This document shows, piece after piece, positions 30,584 through 38,263 of a stretch of DNA of 39,498 nt; positions within the stretch are counted from its first letter, which is position 1; every line of letters begins with the position of its first letter. The DNA is from Dehalococcoidia bacterium (GTDB taxonomy: Bacteria; Chloroflexota; Dehalococcoidia; Lucifugimonadales; UBA3495). Below the pieces are notes generated by a model. It did not search any database. It was not told where the DNA came from and worked only from the letters and a program-made list of their open reading frames with translations. The stretch spans positions 1 to 39,498 of the forward strand of contig JAJEDS010000014.1 of assembly GCA_022821365.1 (NCBI GenBank), read 5' to 3'. A program made the translations under genes and the position numbers.

Positions 30584-32281
30584 CTAACCAAACAACTCAT
30601 TAATCTCCCGCTCCACCCGTTCCTCCCTCGTCTCCCCTGGTCGACCGGCCTCTGAAGCGCCAACACCCACCCTTTCCATCAGTTGGGCATAGGACTCAGG
30701 TGTTCCGTATTCACGGGTGTGGACTACCACCGGCATGGGGACGGCGTGGCCGAAAACCAGGGCCTGCTGTTTTTCCTCAAGGCGGGCCAGCACGCCTCGC
30801 AGTTGGCGGCTGCCGGACGTTCCCGACAGCACAGCTTCAATGTCCCGCTCGTTGTCCAGGGCGCAGGTGAAGCGGGTGCCGAGCTGGCTCATAACTTCCG
30901 AGTCAATACTGCCCGGGCGCTGGTCGATCACCATCAGGGTCACGTTGTATTTTCGCAGTTCCCGGGCAATGTTGGCGAAGGTGGTCTGGGAGGCTATGGA
31001 CGGACTCAGGAAACGGTGGGCCTCCTCAATCACAATGACCAGGGGCCTGGGGTCGCCGCCCTGACCGCCCTCTGCTTCCTCTTTCAACTCCACGTAGCGC
31101 TCGTGGATGCGGCGGGACAGCAGGTTGCTTACCAGGATGTAGGCGCTCAGGTCCCGCCCGTACCGGCCAAACTCCAGCACCACGTGCTTGCCCCTTTCCA
31201 GGTGTTCGATGATGGTGGCGGCGGCACTGTGGCTGTTGGCCTCCTCCAGGAAGGGGAAGCGCCGGAAGCGGGAAAGGCGGTTGTGCAATGCCCCAAGGGC
31301 CGCCCGGTTTACGCCCAGATCTTCGGCGAGTTCGCCCAGGTCAGCCCCCTGCCGCTGAAGAAACTCGGCCAGCCAGTTAACGCCCAGGCGTTGTTGCAGA
31401 TTGAATGCGGCGGAGGCGGCCACGTCCGACAGGTTCAGGTTATCCTTGAGCAGTTCAATGTCCTCTGGCTCAATTTCCCCGTAGCCGATCCTGACCACCT
31501 CGTCCGGCGATGAACCGCGTCGCCTGGAACTCTCCTCATCCAGGGTGAAGGTGGAGACGCGGGACGGGAACAGTTGCTTCAGGCCCTTGACCTGCCGGTC
31601 CCGGTCCGAGTCCTGCCCACTCCAGCCGTATTCGCTGTGCATGTCGAAAATCAGCGATGAGGCGTCGCCACCCTGAAGTATGCCCACCAGCAGCAGGCGG
31701 GTAAGGAAGGTCTTGCCGGTGCCGCTCTTGCCGAATACCCCAAAGGAGCGTCGCACCAGGTTGTCCAGGTCCAGGCAAACCCTGGTGTCCATATCCAGGG
31801 GAGCGCCTATCCAGAAATGGCGTTCGTCTTCCTGGCCGAACACCGCGGCCACGTCGGCGCCGGTGGCGGGGAAGGCCGGCGAGAAGTGGGAAGGGACCGT
31901 TTTGGCGGCCACCGGCCTTTCATCGCTGCCGCTGACCAGGGGCAGGGCCATGTTGGGCAGCACCGATACCACTCCGTAGGCCATGGTGCCGGAAACTGCC
32001 TCCATAATCACCGGGTCGCCTGAATCCGGCGGAGCGTGGCGGAGACGGGCGTCAGAGCTGTTCAGTTCCAGGTCGGTAACAACGCCAAAGAATCGGTACC
32101 GCTGGCCGCGAATGGTAACAAAGGTGCCAACCTTGACATCTTCGATGAGGATATCCCCGGTCGGGTTGAGGCGGATATCCACGCCCTCTGTGAGCGACCC
32201 GCCCACAACGGCGCCCATGGGGACGGAAAAGGGTAGTCCGCCGTCACCGCCGGATCCGCTAGGGTAGAAGCCATTGGTCAT
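30584..32281 (-). CDS. HerA-type hexameric ATPase/DNA translocase
   Basis: The 565-residue protein belongs to the HerA/FtsK ATPase superfamily. An N-terminal beta-barrel region (about 1-120, HAS-barrel position) is followed by Walker A GKSGTGKT (184-191), a helical insertion, Walker B LVIVIEEAH (414-422) and the conserved DQRPGSIDSEVMSQLGTRF (453-471). In archaea HerA works with nuclease NurA in DNA end resection; bacterial relatives are less understood. Its ATG overlaps the stop of the preceding small gene by 4 bases, so the two are translationally coupled. No nuclease gene is next to it. Confidence 0.9.
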   Translation of the reverse strand: MTNGFYPSGSGGDGGLPFSVPMGAVVGGSLTEGVDIRLNPTGDILIEDVKVGTFVTIRGQRYRFFGVVTDLELNSSDARLRHAPPDSGDPVIMEAVSGTMAYGVVSVLPNMALPLVSGSDERPVAAKTVPSHFSPAFPATGADVAAVFGQEDERHFWIGAPLDMDTRVCLDLDNLVRRSFGVFGKSGTGKTFLTRLLLVGILQGGDASSLIFDMHSEYGWSGQDSDRDRQVKGLKQLFPSRVSTFTLDEESSRRRGSSPDEVVRIGYGEIEPEDIELLKDNLNLSDVAASAAFNLQQRLGVNWLAEFLQRQGADLGELAEDLGVNRAALGALHNRLSRFRRFPFLEEANSHSAAATIIEHLERGKHVVLEFGRYGRDLSAYILVSNLLSRRIHERYVELKEEAEGGQGGDPRPLVIVIEEAHRFLSPSIASQTTFANIARELRKYNVTLMVIDQRPGSIDSEVMSQLGTRFTCALDNERDIEAVLSGTSGSRQLRGVLARLEEKQQALVFGHAVPMPVVVHTREYGTPESYAQLMERVGVGASEAGRPGETREERVEREINELFG

Positions 32282-32856
32282 AGCCTTGCCCTCCGCAAGA
32301 TAGCCGCGACCCGGACTGAATCGCCCACTGCCTCGCTGGCAATGGCCTGTCCGGCCCGTTTTATAAAATTATCACTGTCGGCGCGGCAGTTGGCCGCGTG
32401 ACGAAGACAGGCGACGATGACCTCATCGGCCATGGGCTGGCCCGAACCCAGCAGGAACCGGTAAAAGTCCAGGTTCTCAGTGAAACGCGCCACCTCATCG
32501 GGGGTGCAGGCGCAGACAAAGGAATGTATGGGCGGCGGAAGCGGGGGCAGCAATTGGACGGAACGGCCATCCACCTCATGCCCCACAATCAGCGCATCGA
32601 AACGGGTGGTCAACAGCCGTTCAATCTGGGGATTGCTGCGGTAGACTTCCTCCAGGCTTTCCGATCCCCGTCCCCGGGCGAGCACGGGCCTGCCCGGGTC
32701 CAGGGGTTCGGTGCGGATTCCCTGTACCACCGCGTACACCTTTGGCGCCCCCACTTTTACCAGGGCTCCGAGTTGTGGGGAGCAGTAAAGGTCATAGCAC
32801 TGTGCCGTTATTAATCGAGAGTCGGAGCCGATTACTTCCGCCAAAGGTTGGCTCAT
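32278..32856 (-). CDS. Small partner of the HerA-type ATPase (HAS-barrel-like)
   Basis: I cannot name this 192-residue protein firmly. Its N-terminal 70 residues (GALVKVGAPKVYAVVQGIRT, then PGRPVLARGRG) look like a HAS-barrel, the small beta-barrel found on HerA and ATP synthase proteins. The rest is helical and includes PPIHSFVCACTPDEVARF and CLRHAANCRAD. No acidic nuclease motif like NurA is visible. It overlaps the ATPase start by 4 bases. The start is uncertain: ATGs at 32856 and 32877 and a TTG at 32898 are in frame and none has a clear ribosome binding site. Confidence 0.65.
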   Translation of the reverse strand: MSQPLAEVIGSDSRLITAQCYDLYCSPQLGALVKVGAPKVYAVVQGIRTEPLDPGRPVLARGRGSESLEEVYRSNPQIERLLTTRFDALIVGHEVDGRSVQLLPPLPPPIHSFVCACTPDEVARFTENLDFYRFLLGSGQPMADEVIVACLRHAANCRADSDNFIKRAGQAIASEAVGDSVRVAAILRRARL

Positions 32857-32995
32857 TCTTGAACTGGCTTCCTTCATAGGTTGAGCGATATGAATCAAAG
32901 GTTGATCGAAATGGACGCCGCGGCAACAATTATAACCGCCCCGGTACGCCAGCCGTCAGAGGGCAAGCGTCATCAATATTACATAAATGGTCCCG

Positions 32996-33004
32996 TGCTA
33001 TAAT
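32996..33004 (+). promoter_or_regulatory. Extended -10 promoter
   Basis: TGC-TATAAT with a perfect hexamer at 32999-33004. No -35 is visible. Transcription would start near 33011, about 30 bases before the chosen ATG. Confidence 0.65.
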
Positions 33005-33040
33005 TTTCAGGTTGCAAACTTAACCATGGAGACTGCGTTT

Positions 33041-33940
33041 ATGGCATTCAATACCGTAGCTATTTTGAGCCCCGGCGATATGGGCCACGCGGTGGGTCAG
33101 CGCCTCAGGGAGAACGAGCTTGACGTGATTACCTGCCTGGCCGGCAGAAGCGAACGGACCCGCTTTCTGGCCGGGAAGGCCGGCATCCGGAATGTATCGA
33201 CCATGGAAGAACTGGTTGAGCAGTCCGACCTGATAATGTCGATGACCGTATCCGCTGCGGTGCCTGCCCTGTGCCGGGAAGTTGCCGGAGCCATTAAGGC
33301 TACCGGTGCGGATACCCTATTTGCCGAGTGCAACGCCATCGCTCCTCAGCTTACCTGCGAAATGGAACCGATCATAACGGAAGCGGGCGGGCGCTTCGTG
33401 GACGTTTCCATTATTGGCGGGCCGCCCCGCCCTGGCTACAGTCCCCACTTCTATACTTCCGGGGAACAGGCCACCGAGTTTGAGCAACTGAACGAATACG
33501 GGCTGACCGTTATTAAGTTGGACGGCGACGTAGGGCAGGCTTCCGGCATAAAGATGTGCTATGCCGCGATGACCAAGGGTACATCGGCCCTTCACTCTGA
33601 GTTGCTTATTGCCGCGGAGTTAATGGGGCTGACTGAGCCACTGCTGGCCGAATTTCAGTCGGGCCAGTCGGCGGTCCTGCAACGAATGGAGCGTAACCTG
33701 CCCACGGTGCCGCCCCGTTCCCGCCGCTGGGTAAGTGAAATGGAAGAAATACGTGACACATTCGCCGGCCTGGGCATGACCCCTCACCTGTTTGAGGGCG
33801 TCGCCGAAATGTACCGCTTCATCGGCAGTACCCCCCTGGGCGAGGAGTTCCCTGAATCCCGAGACCGGGACAGGACATTCACCGAGACAATCAGCCAGTT
33901 GGCCCAGCACTTGCGGGAACGGCAGGCAACCAAAGACTGA
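33041..33940 (+). CDS. NAD(P)-dependent beta-hydroxyacid dehydrogenase-like (DUF1932 C-terminus)
   Basis: The 299-residue protein is of the 6-phosphogluconate/3-hydroxyisobutyrate dehydrogenase superfamily. It has a Rossmann N-terminus (VAILSPGDMGHAVGQRLREN), then DLIMSMTV and FVDVSIIGGPPRPGYSPHFY. The helical C-terminal domain includes SGIKMCYAAMTKGTSALHSELL, typical of DUF1932 members, with a lysine in the position of the catalytic Lys. The ATG at 33041 has GGAG 9 bases upstream; the ATG at 33026 lacks one. It is a single-gene unit with its own promoter. Confidence 0.87.
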   Translation: MAFNTVAILSPGDMGHAVGQRLRENELDVITCLAGRSERTRFLAGKAGIRNVSTMEELVEQSDLIMSMTVSAAVPALCREVAGAIKATGADTLFAECNAIAPQLTCEMEPIITEAGGRFVDVSIIGGPPRPGYSPHFYTSGEQATEFEQLNEYGLTVIKLDGDVGQASGIKMCYAAMTKGTSALHSELLIAAELMGLTEPLLAEFQSGQSAVLQRMERNLPTVPPRSRRWVSEMEEIRDTFAGLGMTPHLFEGVAEMYRFIGSTPLGEEFPESRDRDRTFTETISQLAQHLRERQATKD

Positions 33941-33981
33941 TTCGGCGACAATGTTCCGTCCAACCGGCCAAGACGAAAAAA

Positions 33982-34009
33982 GGCCCCGGCGAACTTTGGC
34001 GCCGGGGCC
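33982..34009 (-). terminator. Intrinsic terminator of the cupin gene
   Basis: GGCCCCGGCG (33982-33991) pairs with CGCCGGGGCC (34000-34009) around an 8-base loop. On the minus strand it is followed by six T residues. It lies 32 bases after the cupin stop. On the plus strand the T-tract is absent, but the hairpin may still slow the convergent transcript. Confidence 0.85.
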
Positions 34010-34041
34010 CCGGTGCTGTAACCAGCCTTGGAGTCAGAGAA

Positions 34042-34407
34042 CTACGCTTCCGTCTGCTCTGTCTGGCTGCCCTTGACGGTAACGGTAATGTGGGCCATGG
34101 CGGTGTCGCCGGGCGCGCCATGCCAGTGGTTCTCGCCAGCCGGAATTATTACCACGTCGCCAACGGTTATTTCCACTTCCTCGTCGTCCGTGGCCACGGT
34201 GCCCGTGCCTTCGGTAACGATGAGTATCTGATCGCCGCTGTGCTTGTGGAACTTGTTGCGGGACCCGGCGCTGAAACTGACAACGCCAAAGTTGAAGTTG
34301 TTGCTGTCGCCGGCCTCGAACGGAGCCTGGCGGGTAACTACGTTGCCGGTGAACATTGCGCTGGTTGCCTCTTCGGTGGGAACGGAATTGAGCCTGACGA
34401 CCTTCAT
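34042..34407 (-). CDS. Cupin-domain protein
   Basis: The 121-residue protein is a single small cupin barrel with a likely metal site. FHKHSGDQILIVTEGTGTV supplies the first motif (His, His and Glu positions) and GDVVIIPAGENHWHGA supplies the second. The ATG at 34407 follows TAGGAGGAG closely. The open frame upstream is not cupin-like and is ignored. A strong terminator follows. The cupin fold is general, so the substrate or ligand is unknown. Confidence 0.9.
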   Translation of the reverse strand: MKVVRLNSVPTEEATSAMFTGNVVTRQAPFEAGDSNNFNFGVVSFSAGSRNKFHKHSGDQILIVTEGTGTVATDDEEVEITVGDVVIIPAGENHWHGAPGDTAMAHITVTVKGSQTEQTEA

Positions 34408-34805
34408 TAGTCTCCTCCTAAATAACTTTACGATTTTCGTTTGAGTTACGGCTTCTTCTGTAGCTGTAAGCAATCGCTCTGCCCGTTTTCGAGCCAATCC
34501 TAATATACCTGCTGGAATGTGGTAAGTCCATACTGGGACAGTCAGCGAAATGACCGTGTACCCTACTTTGCTGACTACCGTAATGGTAATCAAGGAAACC
34601 GTTCCCGTACAAGGAGTATTCCAATTCCGAAACCCTCATACCGGAGGAAGCCGTTACCCCGAAATCTCGTCTCTCAAAGTGTCGCAAGTTAACTTGCCGT
34701 TCCCGAGTCAGTCCTTGGCCGGAAAGCCGGCTGTGTGGGCTGGTTCTTTTTCTTACCTTTGAGAAAGACCAATAAAGCCCCTGCGTTCCTTCTTGCAAGG
34801 TCAAA
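34408..34805. other. Gene-free divergent region upstream of cupin and ferritin genes
   Basis: No gene is seen. A small hairpin GCCGG-AAAG-CCGGC near 34723-34737 is followed after about 10 bases by a T-rich run (TTCTTTTTCTT), which could end an unseen plus-strand transcript. No clear cupin promoter was identified. Confidence 0.35.
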
Positions 34806-34814
34806 TGTTAAAAT
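34806..34814 (+). promoter_or_regulatory. Extended -10 promoter of ferritin
   Basis: TGT-TAAAAT, 37 bases before the ferritin ATG. No -35 with correct spacing is seen. No iron-box-like operator was identified. Confidence 0.5.
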
Positions 34815-34850
34815 TGAAATAGAAGCCTCACACAAACAGGGAGACTATCC

Positions 34851-35357
34851 ATGGGATTGAATCAAACCATTCAGGAAGCTTTGAATCGGCACATAAACGA
34901 AGAGTTTTACGCGTCATATCTCTACCTGTCCATGTCGGCTCACTGTGATTCGTTGGACTTGCCTGGATTCGCCCACTGGATGCGCATCCAGAGCCAGGAA
35001 GAGTATGCTCATGCCATGAATCTTTTCGACTTTGTCCAGGACCGGCAGGGTAAAGTGACGTTGCTTCCCATAGACCAGCCCGTGGTTGAATTCGGTTCGG
35101 TACTGGACGTGATGGAGGCAACCCTGTCCCATGAGCGTCTGGTCAGCAGCTTGATTAATGAACTCTACGAACTGGCGTCACGGGAAAGCGATTATCCGAC
35201 ACAGGTTCACTTGCAAGCCTTCATCACCGAACAGATCGAAGAGGAGAAAACTGCGGCGGACATCATCGCCAAGCTCAGGCTGATCGGTGAAGACGGAAGC
35301 AACCTCCTGCTGCTGGACAACGAAATGGCGGCGAGACAGCTTTCCCCCGGCCTTTAG
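34851..35357 (+). CDS. ftnA: Non-heme bacterial ferritin
   Basis: Ferritin stores iron as a mineral in a 24-subunit shell. The 168-residue four-helix protein keeps the full dinuclear ferroxidase site: Glu18, Glu51, His54, Glu95, Gln128 and Glu131 (each one number above the E. coli FtnA residues). The conserved segments NEEFYASYLYLSMSAHCDS and EEYAHAMNLFDFV are recognisable. It is not a bacterioferritin; no heme-binding methionine context is seen. GGGAG lies before the ATG. It is a single gene with its own extended -10. Confidence 0.94.
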   Translation: MGLNQTIQEALNRHINEEFYASYLYLSMSAHCDSLDLPGFAHWMRIQSQEEYAHAMNLFDFVQDRQGKVTLLPIDQPVVEFGSVLDVMEATLSHERLVSSLINELYELASRESDYPTQVHLQAFITEQIEEEKTAADIIAKLRLIGEDGSNLLLLDNEMAARQLSPGL

Positions 35358-35409
35358 GGAACCGCTAAATAAGTTCCCTGTCCCACTGCAGGAGAGGGTT
35401 ACGGGGACG

Positions 35410-35480
35410 GGGAATTTCCCGGCGGTAAGCTATCAGCCCGTCCTGACCTTCCCCACCCTGGGAAGAAGGAAATTACTCAG
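35410..35480 (+). repeat. Intergenic repeat family with GGGGAAT end, copy 1
   Basis: This segment aligns with the reverse complement of 37853-37922 from the shared start GGGGAAT, through CCCGGC, AAGCTATCA and a run of pyrimidine-rich sequence, with roughly two thirds of bases the same. It lies in the gene-free gap 35358-35765, just after ferritin, whose transcript it may end. Confidence 0.6.
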
Positions 35481-35652
35481 ATAATCCCCCGCAAAGTCCT
35501 CAGCCGGTGGCTCTCCTGCAGGCTGGCAAGTTCGCCAACATGTGCAGGCCAGGACTTTCCTGCACTTTCGAATAATGCTCAATTCCATTGGGTCTGGTGG
35601 ACCAATTGGCAGCATTGTAGCCAAAGATTGCATTCCATACGGCAATTCCATC

Positions 35653-35661
35653 TGTTATAAT
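35653..35661 (+). promoter_or_regulatory. Extended -10 promoter of the four-CxxC gene
   Basis: TGT-TATAAT with a perfect hexamer and no clear -35. The predicted start near 35668 leaves a leader of about 98 bases. Confidence 0.65.
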
Positions 35662-35765
35662 CGGGTATGGAATGCGTTAAGGTTCTTTCCCGTGGGTAGT
35701 TGCCTCAGATGCGCTGACGCCGGATGACCTCGACCAGGCCAAATTTCTTTTATGGAGGTCGACAG

Positions 35766-36062
35766 TTGGCGCTGTCAGATAAGACCTTGGTTTGCGTCGA
35801 GTGCGCAGCCGAATTTACCTTCACTGTTGGTGAGCAAGAGTTCTTTGCGTCTCGAGGTTTTACCAACGAACCCCGGCGTTGCCCTGAGTGCCGCCAGGTA
35901 AGAAAGTCCCAGCGTTCTTTCGAGGGAGGCCCTCGCGAAATGCACCCGGCAGTTTGCGCCCAGTGTGGAATGGATACCATGGTTCCCTTCCGGCCCCGCG
36001 GTGACCGTCCGGTGTACTGCAGCGATTGCTTCAGTTCCATGCGTGAGAGCAACTACCGCTAG
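35766..36062 (+). CDS. Zinc-ribbon protein with four CxxC pairs
   Basis: The 98-residue protein has four CxxC pairs: Cys10/13, Cys39/42, Cys64/67 and Cys85/88. This makes two ribbons of the CxxC-x17-CxxC type joined by a basic linker. The two ribbons each end in a motif (GFTNEPRRCPEC and RPVYCSDC) typical of the family, whose function is unknown. I favour the TTG at 35766, preceded by GGAGG at 7 bases and giving the usual short N-terminus. An ATG at 35724 has no ribosome binding site. Confidence 0.85.
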   Translation: MALSDKTLVCVECAAEFTFTVGEQEFFASRGFTNEPRRCPECRQVRKSQRSFEGGPREMHPAVCAQCGMDTMVPFRPRGDRPVYCSDCFSSMRESNYR

Positions 36063-36103
36063 AGGTTGCCGGCGCATTCGAAGGTATGCGGATACTCTGC
36101 ACT

Positions 36104-36126
36104 ACCCCCGGTCTAAAGCCGGGGGT
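36104..36126 (+). terminator. Terminator after the four-CxxC gene
   Basis: ACCCCCGG and CCGGGGGT form an 8-bp stem with a 7-base loop, followed by TGTTGATTTC. It begins about 40 bases after the stop codon. Confidence 0.65.
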
Positions 36127-36222
36127 TGTTGATTTCAGGACAAGGTGCTGCAGACCGGCCGATCAGCTCTGCTGGGAGCGTCCGGCCGCAAGATAAATCA
36201 GGCAAACGGAGATGAGGCATTG

Positions 36223-37386
36223 ATGCGAAACACGGCCGATGCCGTGATCATCGGCGGCGGCGTCATGGGATGCAGCCTGCTCTACTATCTCGCACGCCGG
36301 GGTGTTGGTCGGCCCTTGCTGCTGGAGCGAAACGTCCTGGGCGCCGGATCAACGGGCCGCTCTCAGGCCATTTGCCGCATGCACTATTCCAACCCAATCA
36401 CCGCCTCCATGGCCTGGAACAGCCTCCAGGTCTACGCCGATTTTGGCGAGCAAGTGGGCGGAAACAGCGGTTTTGTCAAAACCGGATACCTGGTAGTGGT
36501 GGAGGAAATTGATCGACCCAGCCTGGAACTCAACATCTCCATGCAGCAGGAACTGGGCATAAACGTGGGGCTGATATCTTCCGATGAACTCCGTGAGCTG
36601 GCTCCCATGATCGAGACCTTTCAAGGCGAAGGGTTGGCCTGGGAACCGGATTCCGGCTATGCCAATCCCTACCTGGTTACCACTTCCTTCGCCGCCAGGG
36701 CGCGGGAACTGGGGGCTGATATTATTACCCGGGCCGAAGGAACCGGCATTGAAATCAGCGGTGGCAGGGTGCGGGCGGTGCTGACCGATCAGGGGAGGGT
36801 GGAAACTCCCCTGGCAGTGGTAGCCGCCGGGCCGTGGGCCAACAGCCTTATGGACGGCGTCGGTGTCCGGTTTCCATTGATTCCCGTGCGTCACCAGGTT
36901 GCCCTGGCCACCAGGCCGCCGGGAACGCTGCCCGAACATCCCATCGTGGGCGATATTGCCCAGTCTTTCTCCTTCCGCCCGGAAAGCCCGACGTTGACCA
37001 TGGTGGGGTTTGGCGAAGACGAGGCGGAATTGGACAACTACGATGAGGGCATTGACCAGGCGGACGCCGCTGATGCCATGACTCGCCTGATCAGGCGTAT
37101 GCCAGGCATGGATCAGTCCTACTATCGGGGTGGCTGGTCCGGCCTGTTTACTACCACCCCCGACTGGCACCCCATACTGGACCGGGTGCCGGGAGTTGAA
37201 GGCCTGTTTTGCATGGTCGGCTTCAGCGGTCACGGGTTCAAGCTCGCGCCGGCTATTGGCCAGGCCATGTCCGAACTGGTCCTGGACGGGCAGGCATCGT
37301 CCATAGACCTGTCTCCCCTGCGATTCTCGCGGTTCGAGGAAGATGACCTGATTCTGTCCCGCTATCGCTATCGGGTTCTGGCATAA
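36223..37386 (+). CDS. FAD-dependent oxidoreductase, sarcosine oxidase/DAO type
   Basis: The 387-residue protein is of the D-amino acid oxidase/sarcosine oxidase family, oxidising a secondary or primary amine with FAD. The ADP-binding motif is VIIGGGVMGCSLLYYLARRG (near 10-29) with the acidic LLLERN strand following. GSTGRSQAICRMHYS lies near 48-62. The C-terminal GLFCMVGFSGHGFKLAP is the flavin-contact region. The ATG at 36223 follows GAGG closely; an earlier ATG at 36145 is not supported by family length. It is probably heterologous to neighbouring functions. A substrate such as sarcosine or glycine betaine derivatives is possible, not shown. Confidence 0.9.
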   Translation: MRNTADAVIIGGGVMGCSLLYYLARRGVGRPLLLERNVLGAGSTGRSQAICRMHYSNPITASMAWNSLQVYADFGEQVGGNSGFVKTGYLVVVEEIDRPSLELNISMQQELGINVGLISSDELRELAPMIETFQGEGLAWEPDSGYANPYLVTTSFAARARELGADIITRAEGTGIEISGGRVRAVLTDQGRVETPLAVVAAGPWANSLMDGVGVRFPLIPVRHQVALATRPPGTLPEHPIVGDIAQSFSFRPESPTLTMVGFGEDEAELDNYDEGIDQADAADAMTRLIRRMPGMDQSYYRGGWSGLFTTTPDWHPILDRVPGVEGLFCMVGFSGHGFKLAPAIGQAMSELVLDGQASSIDLSPLRFSRFEEDDLILSRYRYRVLA

Positions 37387-37476
37387 CCGTAAACGTGAGA
37401 GCCGCGGCGGCGTCCTTCTGGTTCAACTTTATTCACAAAGATTTCCCGGACTTTGTGTCTACCGAATCAAGCATAG

Positions 37477-37485
37477 TGTTATGAT
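37477..37485 (+). promoter_or_regulatory. Extended -10 promoter
   Basis: TGT-TATGAT about 60 bases before the small monooxygenase-like gene, with no -35. Confidence 0.5.
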
Positions 37486-37545
37486 GTAAGGGAAAGGCCA
37501 TAGTGTGGCCAGGTACTAATTCCGATTTGCACAGGAGAAGTGTTA

Positions 37546-37845
37546 ATGTTTATCAGGATGGTTTGGGGCAAGCTGCGCCCCGGTAGCTGGGAGGAATACG
37601 AAAGGCACTATCACGAGCGACTGGCCGGTTCCACCGGTAACATTCAGGGCCTTAAGGAACGGCAGTTGCTCCGTAGCACTGAAGACCCCGACGAGGGCAT
37701 CAGCGTAAGTATCTGGGAGACCCTGGACGACCTGCGAGCCTACGAGACCGGCGAGTTCCGACAGGGCGTGGCCCGCGAGGTGGAGCACCTGTACCGGGGC
37801 GAGTACTGGGTCAAGCACTTCGAGATCAGTTCCACCAATACCTAG
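37546..37845 (+). CDS. Small ABM-fold-like (dimeric alpha-beta barrel) protein
   Basis: The 99-residue protein resembles antibiotic-biosynthesis-monooxygenase-type dimeric alpha-beta barrels. A first strand (MFIRMVWGKLRPGSWEEYER) is followed by a helix, then LKERQLLRSTEDPDEGISVSIWETLDDLRAYE and a C-terminal helix with VKHFEIS. Such proteins can be cofactor-free monooxygenases, heme-degrading proteins or have no catalysis. No clear active-site residue can be named. I chose the ATG at 37546 (GGAG 8 bases upstream) over a GTG at 37540. Confidence 0.7.
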   Translation: MFIRMVWGKLRPGSWEEYERHYHERLAGSTGNIQGLKERQLLRSTEDPDEGISVSIWETLDDLRAYETGEFRQGVAREVEHLYRGEYWVKHFEISSTNT

Positions 37846-37852
37846 GAAACCT

Positions 37853-37922
37853 CTGAACAAGTCCCTTCCCCCTCGATGGGTGAAGGTTTGGATGGGGGTG
37901 ATAGCTTGCTGCCGGGAGATTC
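37853..37922 (-). repeat. Intergenic repeat family with GGGGAAT end, copy 2
   Basis: It is the inverted relative of the copy at 35410-35480. It lies immediately after the small monooxygenase-like gene, at the start of the 418-base gap 37846-38263. Further short palindromic pieces (CCCTCTCCC/GAGAGGGG at about 37937-37960, and TTTCCCCGTGATGAGGGAAA near 38000) continue to about 38040. Confidence 0.6.
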
Positions 37923-38141
37923 CCCCTCACTCTAACCCTCTCCCACCATGCGAGAGGGGACTCATTCAGACCTTCCCCAGGTGACGGTCTACAAAGTTCC
38001 TTTCCCCGTGATGAGGGAAAGTCGGGACGGGGGGGTCGGATGGCGCATTGCGGTCTCCCCCAGGTTGTGCAGAGTGCAGGAATTGCCATTATGCAGTGCC
38101 CAGGTCCTCTGACATCCACTCCCCGCATACGGATTAACAAT

Positions 38142-38170
38142 ACCAGCCCGGCCAGGCAGGCCGGGCTGGT
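38142..38170 (+). terminator. Strong intrinsic terminator
   Basis: ACCAGCCCGGCC (38142-38153) and GGCCGGGCTGGT (38159-38170) form a perfect 12-bp stem with loop AGGCA, then TTCGTTATTC. It lies about 300 bases after the small monooxygenase-like gene, so its transcript would include the repeat. Confidence 0.75.
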
Positions 38171-38263
38171 TTCGTTATTCAACAGCTTTGGGCAGGTACT
38201 CCTCAATAGACACCCCAAATCCTGAGCATTATAGTTACGGCAATCCTTGATCCGGAGGCAACA

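Noticed and set aside
36349-37233. A 294-codon open frame opposite the FAD oxidoreductase
   Set aside because: Antisense shadow; the plus-strand product has full family motifs.
35372-38040. CRISPR array
   Set aside because: The short repeats here are diverged, irregularly spaced and inverted relative to each other; no regular repeat-spacer pattern or cas genes exist in the window.
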